Below are positions 8,529-16,650 of a DNA stretch of 45,867 nucleotides, piece by piece; positions within the stretch are counted from its first letter, which is position 1, and every line of letters begins with the position of its first letter. Under the pieces are notes generated by a model that was not told the origin of the DNA, ran no database searches, and saw only the letters and a list, made by a program, of their open reading frames with translations. The position numbers and the translations under genes were made by a program. The stretch spans positions 1 to 45,867 of the forward strand of contig NZ_JAIMAV010000014.1 of assembly GCF_023511815.1 (NCBI RefSeq), given 5' to 3'. This DNA is from Alicyclobacillus sp. GTDB taxonomy: Bacteria > Bacillota > Bacilli > Alicyclobacillales > Alicyclobacillaceae.

Positions 8529-9473
8529 ATGCGCCTGGCCCTGTTGTCGCTGGCGCTGGTGGCCATCGCCGCTTCACCCAGGCCGTTGTCCGGGCTGGTG
8601 GCGGTGGCCTCGCCGCACACCCAGACGCAATCGGTGGCGGAACAGTTGACCCGGGTGGCGGAGACGCTCAACCAGCCGCCTGTGGATGCGCGGGTGGATC
8701 GCGTGTGGCACGCGATTCCGGGCCTGTCCGGGTGGGTGCTGGACGTGGCCCAGAGCGAGCGGGACACCCTCGCGGCGTCGGACGGCATGCTGCATCTGGT
8801 GTGGCGGAGCGCTCCACCGGATCGCCGGCTGGCCGACCTGCCGCCCGAGCCCATCTACCGCGGCCCCAAGGAGGAGAAGGCCGTCAGCCTGATGTTCAAC
8901 GTTTCCTGGGGCGAGTCGTACGTGCCCTCCATCCTCGACACGCTCCGCCGCGCCGGGGTGAGGGCGACGTTCTTTCTCGACGGGGCCTGGGTGGAGAAGC
9001 ATCCGGACCTGGCGAAGCGGATTGCCGCGGAGGGACACGCCATCGGCAGCCACGGGCGGGGCCATCCGGATTTTCGCCGTCTGTCCGCCGATGCCCAGGC
9101 GCGAAATCTTGTGAGCACGAACGAAACGCTTCAACATACGCTGGGGACGACGACGGATCTGTTCGCACCGCCCGCCGGCAGTTTTGACGCCAGGACGGTG
9201 GAGACGGCGCGGCGTCTCGGGATGTACACCATTCTGTGGACGGCGGACACGATTGACTGGAGACGGCCACCCGCATCGGTCATCGTGGACCGCGTGCGCC
9301 GCGGGCTGGAACCGGGCGCGCTGATCCTGATGCACCCGACAGAGCAGACCGCCGAAGCGCTGCCGGCCATCCTGAAGCTGCTGGATGAGCGCGGGTATCA
9401 GGTCAAAACGGTGGAGGCGGTCGTGCACGAGCAACGCGCGTTGGCACCGCCGAACGCGATGCAGCGGATGTGA
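8529..9473 (+). CDS. ylxY: YlxY-type polysaccharide deacetylase-like protein, probably catalytically impaired
   Basis: The 314-residue product has an N-terminal signal segment (MRLALLSLALVAIAA) and a NodB fold, as in sporulation protein YlxY between pnp and mlpA in B. subtilis. The later NodB motifs are recognisable: ATFFLDGAWV, GSHGRGHPDF and LMHPT. The first motif, normally TFDDG with the catalytic and metal-binding Asp pair, reads LMFNVSWG. Both Asp are gone, as I recall for YlxY proteins generally, so normal deacetylase chemistry is unlikely. ATG 8529 is preferred over ATG 8523 because GGGGAG (8515-8520) is 8 bases upstream. Exported, probably cell-wall associated. Confidence 0.88.
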   Translation: MRLALLSLALVAIAASPRPLSGLVAVASPHTQTQSVAEQLTRVAETLNQPPVDARVDRVWHAIPGLSGWVLDVAQSERDTLAASDGMLHLVWRSAPPDRRLADLPPEPIYRGPKEEKAVSLMFNVSWGESYVPSILDTLRRAGVRATFFLDGAWVEKHPDLAKRIAAEGHAIGSHGRGHPDFRRLSADAQARNLVSTNETLQHTLGTTTDLFAPPAGSFDARTVETARRLGMYTILWTADTIDWRRPPASVIVDRVRRGLEPGALILMHPTEQTAEALPAILKLLDERGYQVKTVEAVVHEQRALAPPNAMQRM

Positions 9474-9476
9474 GCC

Positions 9477-9506
9477 TTGAGCGGGGTGCCCGTGGTTTGA
9501 TATAGT
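9477..9506 (+). promoter_or_regulatory. SigA-type promoter before mlpA
   Basis: TTGAGC (9477-9482) and TATAGT (9501-9506) are 18 bases apart, and TG at 9498-9499 makes an extended -10. It starts three bases after the ylxY stop. Confidence 0.6.
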
Positions 9507-9566
9507 GAACTCGCTCGTACACCCGGGCGACGGATCGGGTGTGCGCTCGGCGGGGAGGACTGGGAG

Positions 9567-10820
9567 ATGGCGTACAGGACCAGGCTGGAAAACGGGATCC
9601 GGATTGTGGGTGAGGAGATCCCGACCATGCGGTCGGTCAGCATCGGGTTGTGGATCGGGACCGGATCGAGGTATGAAAATCCGAGCAACAACGGCATCAG
9701 CCATTTTTTGGAGCATCTCCTGTTCAAGGGAACCAAGCGGTACACGGCGCGAGAGCTGGCCGAGGTGTTCGACGGGATCGGCGGGCAGGTGAACGCGTTC
9801 ACCTCCAAGGAGTACACGTGCTTTTACGCCAAGGTGCTCGACGAGCACTACGAGACGGCCGTCGACACGCTGGCCGACATGCTGTTGAATTCGCAGTTCG
9901 CGCCGGACGAGATGGAGAAGGAAAAGAAGGTCGTGATAGAAGAGATTCGGATGTACGAGGACACCCCGGACGAACTGGTGATGGACCTTCTCGCCTCCGG
10001 GGTGTACGGGTCGCATCCGCTCGGCTACACCATTCTCGGCACGGAGCAGAATCTTCTGTCCTTTTCGCGGGCAGACATCCAGCAGTACGTGGGCAGGCAT
10101 TACACGCCGGACAACATCGTGATCGCCGTGGCCGGCAACGTGCCGCAGACTCGGGCCGTCGAGGCGGTGGAGCGGTTTTTCGGGGAGGGGTTCTCGCCGC
10201 TTGCCCGGGAGGATGGCGCGGGTCTTTTGCCCCCAGGGTTCGCCAGGGATGTCCACGTTCGGGCAAAGGACACCGAACAGGTGCACGTCTGCCTGGCGGT
10301 CCCCGGCCTGCCGATTGGCGATCCGCGCCTGTACGCGCTGGTGTTGCTCAACAACGCGCTCGGCAACTCGCCCAGTTCACGCCTGTTTCAGGAGATCCGC
10401 GAGGAGCGCGGGCTGGCCTACTCCGTCTTCTCCTTCCACTCCGCGTACCGGGATTGCGGCATGTTCGGCGTGTACGCCGGCACGTCCCCCGAGACCGTCG
10501 GAGAGGTGCTGGCGCTCGTCCGGGACATCTGCGGGGATCTGGCCAAGACCGGTCTCACCGAGGAGGAACTGCGGAAGGGGAAGGAACAGGTCAAGGGCTC
10601 GATGATGCTGAGCCTCGAGAGCACCAGCAGCCGCATGAGCCGGCTGGGCAAGAACGAACTGTTGCTCGGGCGGGAGATCACGCTGGACGAGACGCTGGAG
10701 GGGATCCGGCGCGTGACGGTGGAGGACGTCCGCCAGGTGGCGCAGGAGATCCTGCAGCAGAAGTTCGCCATCGCCGCGGTGGGACCGGTGGATGGCGCGT
10801 TGCTGGAGCGGTATCAATGA
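9567..10820 (+). CDS. mlpA: M16 family zinc protease (MlpA/YmxG)
   Basis: The 417-residue product belongs to the pitrilysin/processing-peptidase family M16. The inverted zinc motif HFLEH is at residues 46-50, and a downstream Glu-rich helix (KKVVIEEIRMYEDTP) supplies the third ligand. The C-terminal half contains the ARSGL-like region of the family (EERGLAYSVFSFHSAY). It is the MlpA/YmxG position between ylxY and the dipicolinate operon. In B. subtilis this protease influences extracellular protease expression. A GAGGACTGGGAG sequence precedes the ATG. The stop overlaps the dut start by four bases, so the two are coupled. Confidence 0.95.
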   Translation: MAYRTRLENGIRIVGEEIPTMRSVSIGLWIGTGSRYENPSNNGISHFLEHLLFKGTKRYTARELAEVFDGIGGQVNAFTSKEYTCFYAKVLDEHYETAVDTLADMLLNSQFAPDEMEKEKKVVIEEIRMYEDTPDELVMDLLASGVYGSHPLGYTILGTEQNLLSFSRADIQQYVGRHYTPDNIVIAVAGNVPQTRAVEAVERFFGEGFSPLAREDGAGLLPPGFARDVHVRAKDTEQVHVCLAVPGLPIGDPRLYALVLLNNALGNSPSSRLFQEIREERGLAYSVFSFHSAYRDCGMFGVYAGTSPETVGEVLALVRDICGDLAKTGLTEEELRKGKEQVKGSMMLSLESTSSRMSRLGKNELLLGREITLDETLEGIRRVTVEDVRQVAQEILQQKFAIAAVGPVDGALLERYQ

Positions 10821-11329
10821 GCGGTCGCAACGCCGGCGGAAGCGGGATGCCGGATCTCGAACGGGCGTCGGAGCCCGGTTGCATCGAGGTTCGCTACCGC
10901 GTGGTCTCGCCATTGTTTCAACCCTCGAACCTGCCTCGGTATGCCACCGAGGGGGCGGCCGGGATGGACCTGCACGCCTGCATTCCCGAGCCCTGGGAAC
11001 TCGGACCGGGCTGCCGGGTGCGGGTCCCGACCGGCATCGCCCTCGAGTTTCCCCACCGCGGCGTCGTGGGCCTGGTGTACGCACGGAGCGGGCTGGCCTG
11101 GCGCCACGGCATCGGGCTGCCGAACGGCGTCGGCGTGATCGACAGCGATTACACGGGCGAGATTCAGGTTTTGCTCACCAATTTCTCCGATGCGCCCTAC
11201 ATCATCGAACCGGGGGCGCGCATCGCGCAGCTGGTGTTCGCGCCGGTGTTCGTCGCCAGGTTGCTGGAGACGGACCACATTGCGCCGACCGCACGCGGCG
11301 CGCGCGGTTTCGGCTCGACGGGCGTGTGA
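10817..11329 (+). CDS. dut: dUTP diphosphatase
   Basis: The 170-residue product has the trimeric dUTPase motifs in order: GAAGMDLHA (motif I), YARSGLAWRHG (II), GVIDSDYTGEIQV (III), GARIAQLVF (IV) and the C-terminal ARGARGFGSTG (V) that closes over the active site. It hydrolyses dUTP to dUMP and pyrophosphate, keeping uracil out of DNA and supplying dUMP for thymidylate. About 20 residues of non-conserved leader precede the fold. The ATG overlaps the mlpA stop (ATGA). In B. subtilis this spot holds ymxH instead. A terminator follows. Confidence 0.97.
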   Translation: MSGRNAGGSGMPDLERASEPGCIEVRYRVVSPLFQPSNLPRYATEGAAGMDLHACIPEPWELGPGCRVRVPTGIALEFPHRGVVGLVYARSGLAWRHGIGLPNGVGVIDSDYTGEIQVLLTNFSDAPYIIEPGARIAQLVFAPVFVARLLETDHIAPTARGARGFGSTGV

Positions 11330-11364
11330 CGGGTTTCGCGACAAACATCAGACCGCTCATCACC

Positions 11365-11392
11365 GCACCGGGGGTTCCCCCGGTGCTTTTTT
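11365..11392 (+). terminator. Rho-independent terminator after dut
   Basis: GC-rich stem GCACCGGGG / CCCCGGTGC (11365-11373 / 11378-11386) with a four-base loop, followed by six T. It separates dut from the dipicolinate operon. Confidence 0.93.
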
Positions 11393-11426
11393 GCTGCCCG
11401 CGCTCGGGTGCCGCGGCGTCCGGTTG

Positions 11427-11455
11427 CACCTGGGCATTCGCGGATACATACATTA
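11427..11455 (+). promoter_or_regulatory. SigK-type mother-cell promoter of the dipicolinate synthase operon
   Basis: CACC at 11427-11430 and CATACATTA at 11447-11455 are 16 bases apart. This fits the SigK pattern (mACm, ~16, CATAnnnTA) at every specified position. spoVFA/spoVFB are known SigK genes in B. subtilis, and the start codon is 35 bases downstream. Confidence 0.75.
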
Positions 11456-11489
11456 CACCGACCAAACGGCGATGGGAGGAGACGGACCG

Positions 11490-12374
11490 ATGCTCACAGG
11501 CCGCAAGCTGGTGTTCGTCGGCGGCGACGCGCGGATGATTGAAGTCGTCGCGCAGGCGACCGAGTTGGACGCGAGCGCCACGCTGATTGGCTTCGACCAC
11601 CTTCAGCGGACATTCGTCGAGACGGTCAAGGCGCAACCTCACCCCGATGTGTTCGCGGACGCGGATGCGGTGGTGCTGCCGATCGCCGGGATGGAGGACG
11701 ACGGGCGCGTCGATTCCAAGTTCAGCGACACCCCGATCCGCCTGACGACCGAGCACTTCGCGGCGCTGCGACCGGGCACGTTCGTGTTCTCCGGCATCGG
11801 GCGTCCGACCCTGGAGCAGTGGTGCGACACGTACCAACTGCGCCTGGTCAAATTGATGGAACTCGATGAGGTCGCGATTTTGAATTCCATCCCGACCGCG
11901 GAGGGCGCCATCGCCCTGGCCATGCAGCACACCGACATCACCATCCACGGCTCGCGGATCGCGGTGCTCGGCTTCGGCCGCTGCGGCGTGACCCTGGCGC
12001 GAACCCTCGACGCGCTGGGCGCCCGCGTGCGCGTGGCGGCCCGCAATCCGGCGCACGTGGCGCGCATTCGCGAGATGGGGCTTCTGCCCGTGGACATCCG
12101 GCACCTGGCGGAACACCTGACCGATGTGGACGTGATCTTCAACACGGTCCCCGACCTCATCCTGACGGCGGCCGTCCTGGCGCACGTCCCGAAGGAGTGC
12201 GTGATCATCGACATCGCGTCCAAGCCCGGCGGGACCGACTTTCGGTACGCGGAGCGCCGGGGCATGAAGGCCATCTTGGCGCCGAGCCTGCCCGGATTGG
12301 TCGCGCCGAAGACCGCGGGCCGCATCATCGCGGACACCCTGTGCCGGATTCTCGCCACGGGCGAGGATGGATGA
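11490..12374 (+). CDS. spoVFA: Dipicolinate synthase subunit A
   Basis: The 294-residue product corresponds to DpaA/SpoVFA, which with subunit B oxidises dihydrodipicolinate to dipicolinic acid in the mother cell during sporulation. A Rossmann-type dinucleotide site, AVLGFGRCGVTLARTL, lies in the second half after an ITIHGSR lead-in. The N-terminal part carries a DAVVLPIAGMEDDG segment typical of the family. A GGGAGGAG site precedes the ATG, which follows a SigK-type promoter. spoVFB follows after 30 bases. Neighbouring asd, dapG and dapA supply the substrate pathway. Confidence 0.96.
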   Translation: MLTGRKLVFVGGDARMIEVVAQATELDASATLIGFDHLQRTFVETVKAQPHPDVFADADAVVLPIAGMEDDGRVDSKFSDTPIRLTTEHFAALRPGTFVFSGIGRPTLEQWCDTYQLRLVKLMELDEVAILNSIPTAEGAIALAMQHTDITIHGSRIAVLGFGRCGVTLARTLDALGARVRVAARNPAHVARIREMGLLPVDIRHLAEHLTDVDVIFNTVPDLILTAAVLAHVPKECVIIDIASKPGGTDFRYAERRGMKAILAPSLPGLVAPKTAGRIIADTLCRILATGEDG

Positions 12375-12404
12375 TCGGCATCAACTCGACGGGGAGGAGA
12401 AGAC

Positions 12405-13007
12405 ATGGAACTGAAGGGCAGGACCATCGGGTTTGCCGTGACGGGGTCTCACTGCACGTACGAAGAGGTGTTCCCGGAGATCAAGCGCCTGGTCGACATG
12501 GGCGTGAACGTGGTTCCCATTTTTTCCAATACGGTGCTGGAGGTCAGCACCCGCTTCGGGGAGGCGGGCGAGTGGGCTCGGAAGATTGAGGAGGTCTGCG
12601 GCACCCGGGCCATCACGAGCATTCCGGAGGCGGAACCCCTGGGGCCATCCAAGCGCCTCGACTGCCTCGTGATCGCCCCCTGCACCGGCAACACGCTGAG
12701 CCGTCTGGCCAACGCGGCCACCGACTCCGCGGTGCTGATGGCGGCCAAGGCGACCATGCGCAACGATCGGCCCGTCGTCATCGCCATCTCCACGAACGAC
12801 GGACTGGGGCTCAACCTGTTCAACATCGCCAAGTTAATCAATATGAAAAATATTTTCTTCGTTCCGTTTGGGCAGGATGCGCCCCATGTTAAAATGAATT
12901 CACTGGTTTCCCTGATGTCCCTCATCCCTGCGACGTGCGAGGCGGCATTGGAGAAACGCCAGCTGCAACCGCTCCTGATTGAGCGGTGGCGGGAGGCGCG
13001 CCCATGA
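12405..13007 (+). CDS. spoVFB: Dipicolinate synthase subunit B (flavoprotein)
   Basis: The 200-residue product is a flavoprotein of the UbiX/PpcDC fold with the DpaB pattern: FAVTGSHCTYEEV near the start, VPIFSNTV, and APCTGNTLSRLANAATDSAVLMAAKA in the FMN-binding region. It partners SpoVFA in dipicolinate synthesis. A GGGGAGGAG sequence precedes the ATG. A short AT-rich stretch near 12835-12895 contrasts with its surroundings, but the protein is continuous and of normal length. Confidence 0.96.
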   Translation: MELKGRTIGFAVTGSHCTYEEVFPEIKRLVDMGVNVVPIFSNTVLEVSTRFGEAGEWARKIEEVCGTRAITSIPEAEPLGPSKRLDCLVIAPCTGNTLSRLANAATDSAVLMAAKATMRNDRPVVIAISTNDGLGLNLFNIAKLINMKNIFFVPFGQDAPHVKMNSLVSLMSLIPATCEAALEKRQLQPLLIERWREARP

Positions 13008-13043
13008 GGCGCCTTGGAACTGACCAGTGAAGGAGAACTGCGC

Positions 13044-14066
13044 ATGCAAAAGAAAGACCGATACAACGTGGCGGTGCTCGGCGCCACCGGTGCCGTGGGA
13101 CGGGCGATGCTCGAGACGCTCGAGAGGCGGTCGTTCCCCGTCGGGGAACTCCGGCTGTTGGCCTCCCCTCGTTCCGCCGGGCAAACCCTGACGTTTCGCG
13201 GTGAGGCCTATTCCGTGCAGGCGGCGGAGGAGGCGGCCTTTGAAGGGATGGACATCGCGCTGTTCAGCGCCGGCGCCGCGGCCAGCCAGACCTTCGCGCC
13301 TCTGGCAGTGCGCCGGGGGGCCGTGGTGATTGACAACAGCAGCGCGTTCCGGATGCACGAGGACGTGCCGTTGGTCGTCCCGGAGGTCAACCCGCATGCG
13401 GCCGCTTTGCACCGGGGCATCATCGCCAACCCGAACTGCTCCACCATTCAGTTGGTGGTGGCCTTGGCGCCGCTCGTCGAGTTCGGCCTCGAACACGTCA
13501 CCGTCTCGACCTATCAGGCGGTCAGCGGCATGGGGCAGAAGGCCATCGACGCGCTGATGTTGGAGACGGAGAACCGGGACCCGCAGCACACCACGCTGTT
13601 TCCGGTGGCGAGCCAGGCGGAGCATCACCGGATGGCGTTCAACGTGCTGCCGCAGTGTGACGTCTTTCTCGACAATGATTACACCAAAGAAGAGATGAAG
13701 CTCGTCAACGAATCCCGCAAGATCCTGGAGCTGCCCGACCTGCGGGTGAGCCCGACGGCGGTTCGGGTGCCGGTCGTCTATGGCCACTCGGAGGCGGTCC
13801 GGGTCCGGTTCTCCCGCCCGGTGCGCGCCGAGGAGGTGCGCGAACGCCTGCAGGGGGCGCCCGGGGTGGTGGTGGTGGACGATCCCGCCAGCGCCAGGTA
13901 CCCCCATCCCCTGATGGCGGCGGGAACCGGAGAGACCTATGTCGGCCGCATTCGCCAGGACCTGGGGGACGACCATGCGGTGCTGATGTTCGTCGTCGCC
14001 GACAACCTGCTCAAGGGGGCGGCCTGGAACGCGGTGCAGATTGCCGAACTGCTCATCCAGGGCTGA
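13044..14066 (+). CDS. asd: Aspartate-semialdehyde dehydrogenase
   Basis: The 340-residue product has the N-terminal NADP-binding loop VAVLGATGAVGRAML and the catalytic cysteine in NPNCSTIQ (Cys132). It reduces aspartyl-4-phosphate to the semialdehyde, the branch point for lysine, diaminopimelate, dipicolinate, methionine and threonine. ATG 13044 is chosen because AAGGAG (13030-13035) is 8 bases upstream. The gene lies 36 bases after spoVFB and just before the aspartokinase, as in B. subtilis. Confidence 0.97.
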   Translation: MQKKDRYNVAVLGATGAVGRAMLETLERRSFPVGELRLLASPRSAGQTLTFRGEAYSVQAAEEAAFEGMDIALFSAGAAASQTFAPLAVRRGAVVIDNSSAFRMHEDVPLVVPEVNPHAAALHRGIIANPNCSTIQLVVALAPLVEFGLEHVTVSTYQAVSGMGQKAIDALMLETENRDPQHTTLFPVASQAEHHRMAFNVLPQCDVFLDNDYTKEEMKLVNESRKILELPDLRVSPTAVRVPVVYGHSEAVRVRFSRPVRAEEVRERLQGAPGVVVVDDPASARYPHPLMAAGTGETYVGRIRQDLGDDHAVLMFVVADNLLKGAAWNAVQIAELLIQG

Positions 14067-14128
14067 CGCCCGCCGGATGGAGTGGAACGCGTCGCTGGGC
14101 CGGGGCAGCGAAGCCTGGAGGGAGAGCC

Positions 14129-15331
14129 ATGAGGATACTGGTGCAGAAGTTTGGGGGAACCTCCGTCGCATCCCGGGAGAGCCGGTTGGCAGCCGCCGGG
14201 CACGTCGAACGTGCACTTTCGGACGGGTACCGGGTCGTCGTCGTGGTCTCGGCGATGGGGCGAAAGGGCGATCCGTACGCCACCGACACGCTCTTGGGAA
14301 CCGTGGATGAGGCGGACGCGGTGGCCAAGCGGGATCTCGACATCCTGATGTCCTGCGGGGAGACCATCTCGGCCGTCGTGTTCGCCAGCCTGCTGCGGGC
14401 GCGCGGCCATGAGGTCGCCGTCCTGACCGGCGGCCAGGCGGGGATCATCACCAACAACCAGTACGGAGACGCCCGCATTCTGGAGGTGCGCCCGGATCGC
14501 ATCCTGGAATTGCTGGAACGGGGAGCGGTGGTGGTCGTCACCGGCTTCCAGGGGGTGACGCTCGACGGAGACGTGACGACCCTCGGTCGCGGCGGCAGCG
14601 ACACGACCGCCACGGCGCTGGGGGTGGCGCTCGGCGCGGAGTATGTCGACATCTTCACCGACGTCGACGGGATCATGACCGCCGACCCGCGGATTGTCGA
14701 GGACGCCCGGCGCTTGCGGCGCGTCACGTACACCGAGATCTGCAATCTGGCGTACCAGGGGGCCAAGGTGATCCATCCGCGGGCCGTCGAGATCGCCATG
14801 CAGAAGAATGTGCCCATCCGCGTTCGCAGCACGCATTCCCAGGACGAGGGGACCCTGGTGACCAGCGCCACGACCGCGCTGGAGTCGGGGGCCCTGCGCG
14901 AACGGTTTGTCACGGGCGTGACACAGGCCCATCCCTTCACGCAGCTGGTGATGGATGGTTCCGGCCTTCCGTACGGAAGAATATTCGAGGAAACCGCCCG
15001 CCGGGGCATCAGTCTGGATTTCATCTACGTGAGCCCGGATCGCATTGCGTACACGGTGCCGGGCAGGGACGCGTCCCTGGCGGTGGACATCGTCCGGTCG
15101 CACGGGGTGGAGCCGCGGGTGGTGCCGGATTGTGCGAGGGTTGCGGTGGTCGGCGCCGGGATCGCCGGGGTTCCCGGGATCATGGCGAAGATCACCGGGG
15201 CACTGGCGTCGGAGGGGGTCGAGATCCTGCAGTCGGCCGACTCCCACACCACCATCTGGTGCCTGGTGCACCTCTCGGACATGGAGCGCGCGGTGCGGGC
15301 GCTGCACAACGCATTTGAACTCGGTCAGTGA
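14129..15331 (+). CDS. dapG: Aspartokinase I (DapG-type)
   Basis: The 400-residue product opens with VQKFGGTSVA, the aspartokinase signature. It contains a TTLGRGGSDTTA motif for ATP/aspartate binding and ends in two ACT-like regions (from about residue 265) that bind the feedback regulator. It phosphorylates aspartate as the first step to lysine, diaminopimelate and dipicolinate. In B. subtilis the DapG isozyme, encoded at this position, is inhibited by meso-diaminopimelate. The same control is likely here by orthology but is not visible in the sequence. A GGAGGGAG site precedes the ATG. Confidence 0.95.
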   Translation: MRILVQKFGGTSVASRESRLAAAGHVERALSDGYRVVVVVSAMGRKGDPYATDTLLGTVDEADAVAKRDLDILMSCGETISAVVFASLLRARGHEVAVLTGGQAGIITNNQYGDARILEVRPDRILELLERGAVVVVTGFQGVTLDGDVTTLGRGGSDTTATALGVALGAEYVDIFTDVDGIMTADPRIVEDARRLRRVTYTEICNLAYQGAKVIHPRAVEIAMQKNVPIRVRSTHSQDEGTLVTSATTALESGALRERFVTGVTQAHPFTQLVMDGSGLPYGRIFEETARRGISLDFIYVSPDRIAYTVPGRDASLAVDIVRSHGVEPRVVPDCARVAVVGAGIAGVPGIMAKITGALASEGVEILQSADSHTTIWCLVHLSDMERAVRALHNAFELGQ

Positions 15332-15344
15332 GGGGGCGCTGAAG

Positions 15345-16226
15345 TTGGACTTCGGCAGACTGGTCACGGCCATGGCGACGCCGTTTCAACGGGACGGGTC
15401 GCTCGACGAGGCCGGGCTGAAGATACTGGTGGACCACCTGATTTCGACGGGGACGACGGCCCTGCTCGCGTGCGGCACAACGGGGGAATCCCCGACGCTC
15501 AGCCACGCGGAGAAGCTGCGCGTGTTTGAGCTGACGCTGCGGGCGGCGGACGGCCGCGTGCCGGTCATCGCGGGAACCGGGGGCAACAACACGGCGGATT
15601 CCGTGGCGCTCAGCCGCGAGGCGCAGGCGCTCGGCGTGCAGGGATTGCTGCTGGTCTCTCCGTATTACAACCGGCCGACGCAGGACGGGTTGTACGCGCA
15701 CTTTCGGACGGTGGCGGAAGCGGTGGATCTCCCCGTCATGCTGTACAACATCCCGTCGCGCACCGGGGTGAACATCGAGGTCGAGACACTGCTCCGCCTG
15801 GCCGAGGTGCCGAACATCACCTCCGTCAAGGAGGCGAGTGGCAACTTTTCGCAGATCCTGCGGCTCGCGGCGGAAAAGCCGGATGATCTCATCCTGTACA
15901 GCGGGGACGACAAGTTCACCCTGCCGATGATGGCCGTCGGCGGCTACGGGGTGGTCAGCGTGGCCTCCCATGTGGTGGGCGCGGAGATGCGCCGGATGAT
16001 GGACGCCTTTGTCGAGGGGGACGTCGCCACGGCCCGTGACTGGGCCAATCGGCTGTTGCCGATCTTCGACGCGCTGTTCCTCGTCACCAGCCCCGCGCCG
16101 CTCAAGGCGGCCCTGTCCCTGCTGGGCCTGCCCGGCGGCGGCCTGCGACTGCCCTTGGTCGACGCCCCTGAACGGGTGGTCGACGTGTTGCGCAGGGAGC
16201 TGACGAGGCTCGGCAAGTTGTCCTGA
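15345..16226 (+). CDS. dapA: 4-hydroxy-tetrahydrodipicolinate synthase
   Basis: The 293-residue product is a DapA TIM barrel with GTTGESPTLSHAEK, the substrate loop SPYYNRPTQ and the Schiff-base lysine in TSVKEASG (Lys162). It condenses pyruvate with aspartate semialdehyde. Its product feeds both diaminopimelate and, through SpoVFA/B upstream, dipicolinate. The TTG at 15345 is chosen from GAGGGGG at 15330-15336, 8 bases upstream. The frame continues upstream into dapG but shows no conserved residues there. A terminator ends the operon. Confidence 0.96.
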   Translation: MDFGRLVTAMATPFQRDGSLDEAGLKILVDHLISTGTTALLACGTTGESPTLSHAEKLRVFELTLRAADGRVPVIAGTGGNNTADSVALSREAQALGVQGLLLVSPYYNRPTQDGLYAHFRTVAEAVDLPVMLYNIPSRTGVNIEVETLLRLAEVPNITSVKEASGNFSQILRLAAEKPDDLILYSGDDKFTLPMMAVGGYGVVSVASHVVGAEMRRMMDAFVEGDVATARDWANRLLPIFDALFLVTSPAPLKAALSLLGLPGGGLRLPLVDAPERVVDVLRRELTRLGKLS

Positions 16227-16305
16227 CGGGGTCACGCGCGCCGGCGGTCCCAGGGTCCACCCGGCGACACGAGGCCCGGTTCGTCCATCGTCGGTTTTTG
16301 GCTTC

Positions 16306-16337
16306 GGACAGCGGGAGGATCACCGCTGTCCTTTTTT
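16306..16337 (+). terminator. Rho-independent terminator after dapA
   Basis: Nine-base perfect stem GGACAGCGG (16306-16314) / CCGCTGTCC (16323-16331), eight-base loop, then six T. Confidence 0.92.
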
Positions 16338-16371
16338 GTGCACATCGGACCGTCCGGTCGGTCCGAGCGAG

Positions 16372-16400
16372 TTGTGGGATGCGCCATCCGGGAGTATAAT
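16372..16400 (+). promoter_or_regulatory. SigA-type promoter of ribonuclease J gene
   Basis: TTGTGG (16372-16377) and TATAAT (16395-16400) are 17 bases apart. Transcription would start near 16407, giving a ~240-nt leader. Confidence 0.75.
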
Positions 16401-16534
16401 AGAAGCACAGTGACGGGTGCGGCTTGATACCAAACATCGGTCATCATCGCTCGATTGCGTGAACGGGACAATCCGCGTGCTCTCGCCGAGTGGAGACGGT
16501 TTGAGACGCGGACACATACGTCTGGGATTCGCGC

Positions 16535-16568
16535 AAAAGCCAAAAGAGTCTCTTTTTTTGGCTTTTTT
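16535..16568 (+). terminator. Terminator-like hairpin inside the rnj leader (possible attenuator)
   Basis: AAAAGCCAAAAGA (16535-16547) can pair with the T-rich segment at 16554-16566, centred on GCC/GGC, and further T follow. It lies between the promoter and the gene, so it could end transcription early or act as a cleavage site. The stem is AU-rich apart from three GC pairs and one GU pair, so its strength is uncertain. Confidence 0.45.
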
Positions 16569-16650
16569 GAGGCGTCGCAGCGACGTCATTGTAACGATTT
16601 GGACAGGCGGTACAGCGCAACGGCGCCGTGTGCCGAACGGAGGTGCAAAT

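Larger units (their letters stand above)
16227..16650 (+). other. 424-base intergenic region and rnj leader
   Basis: This gap holds the dapA terminator (16306-16337), the rnj promoter (16372-16400) and a leader of about 240 nt with a terminator-like hairpin at 16535-16568. No conserved short coding region was recognised in it. The leader is unusually long for this window. Confidence 0.7.

Noticed and set aside
12835-12895. Foreign insertion in spoVFB
   Set aside because: The AT-rich patch encodes conserved flavoprotein residues in frame. It may hide a promoter but is not an insertion.
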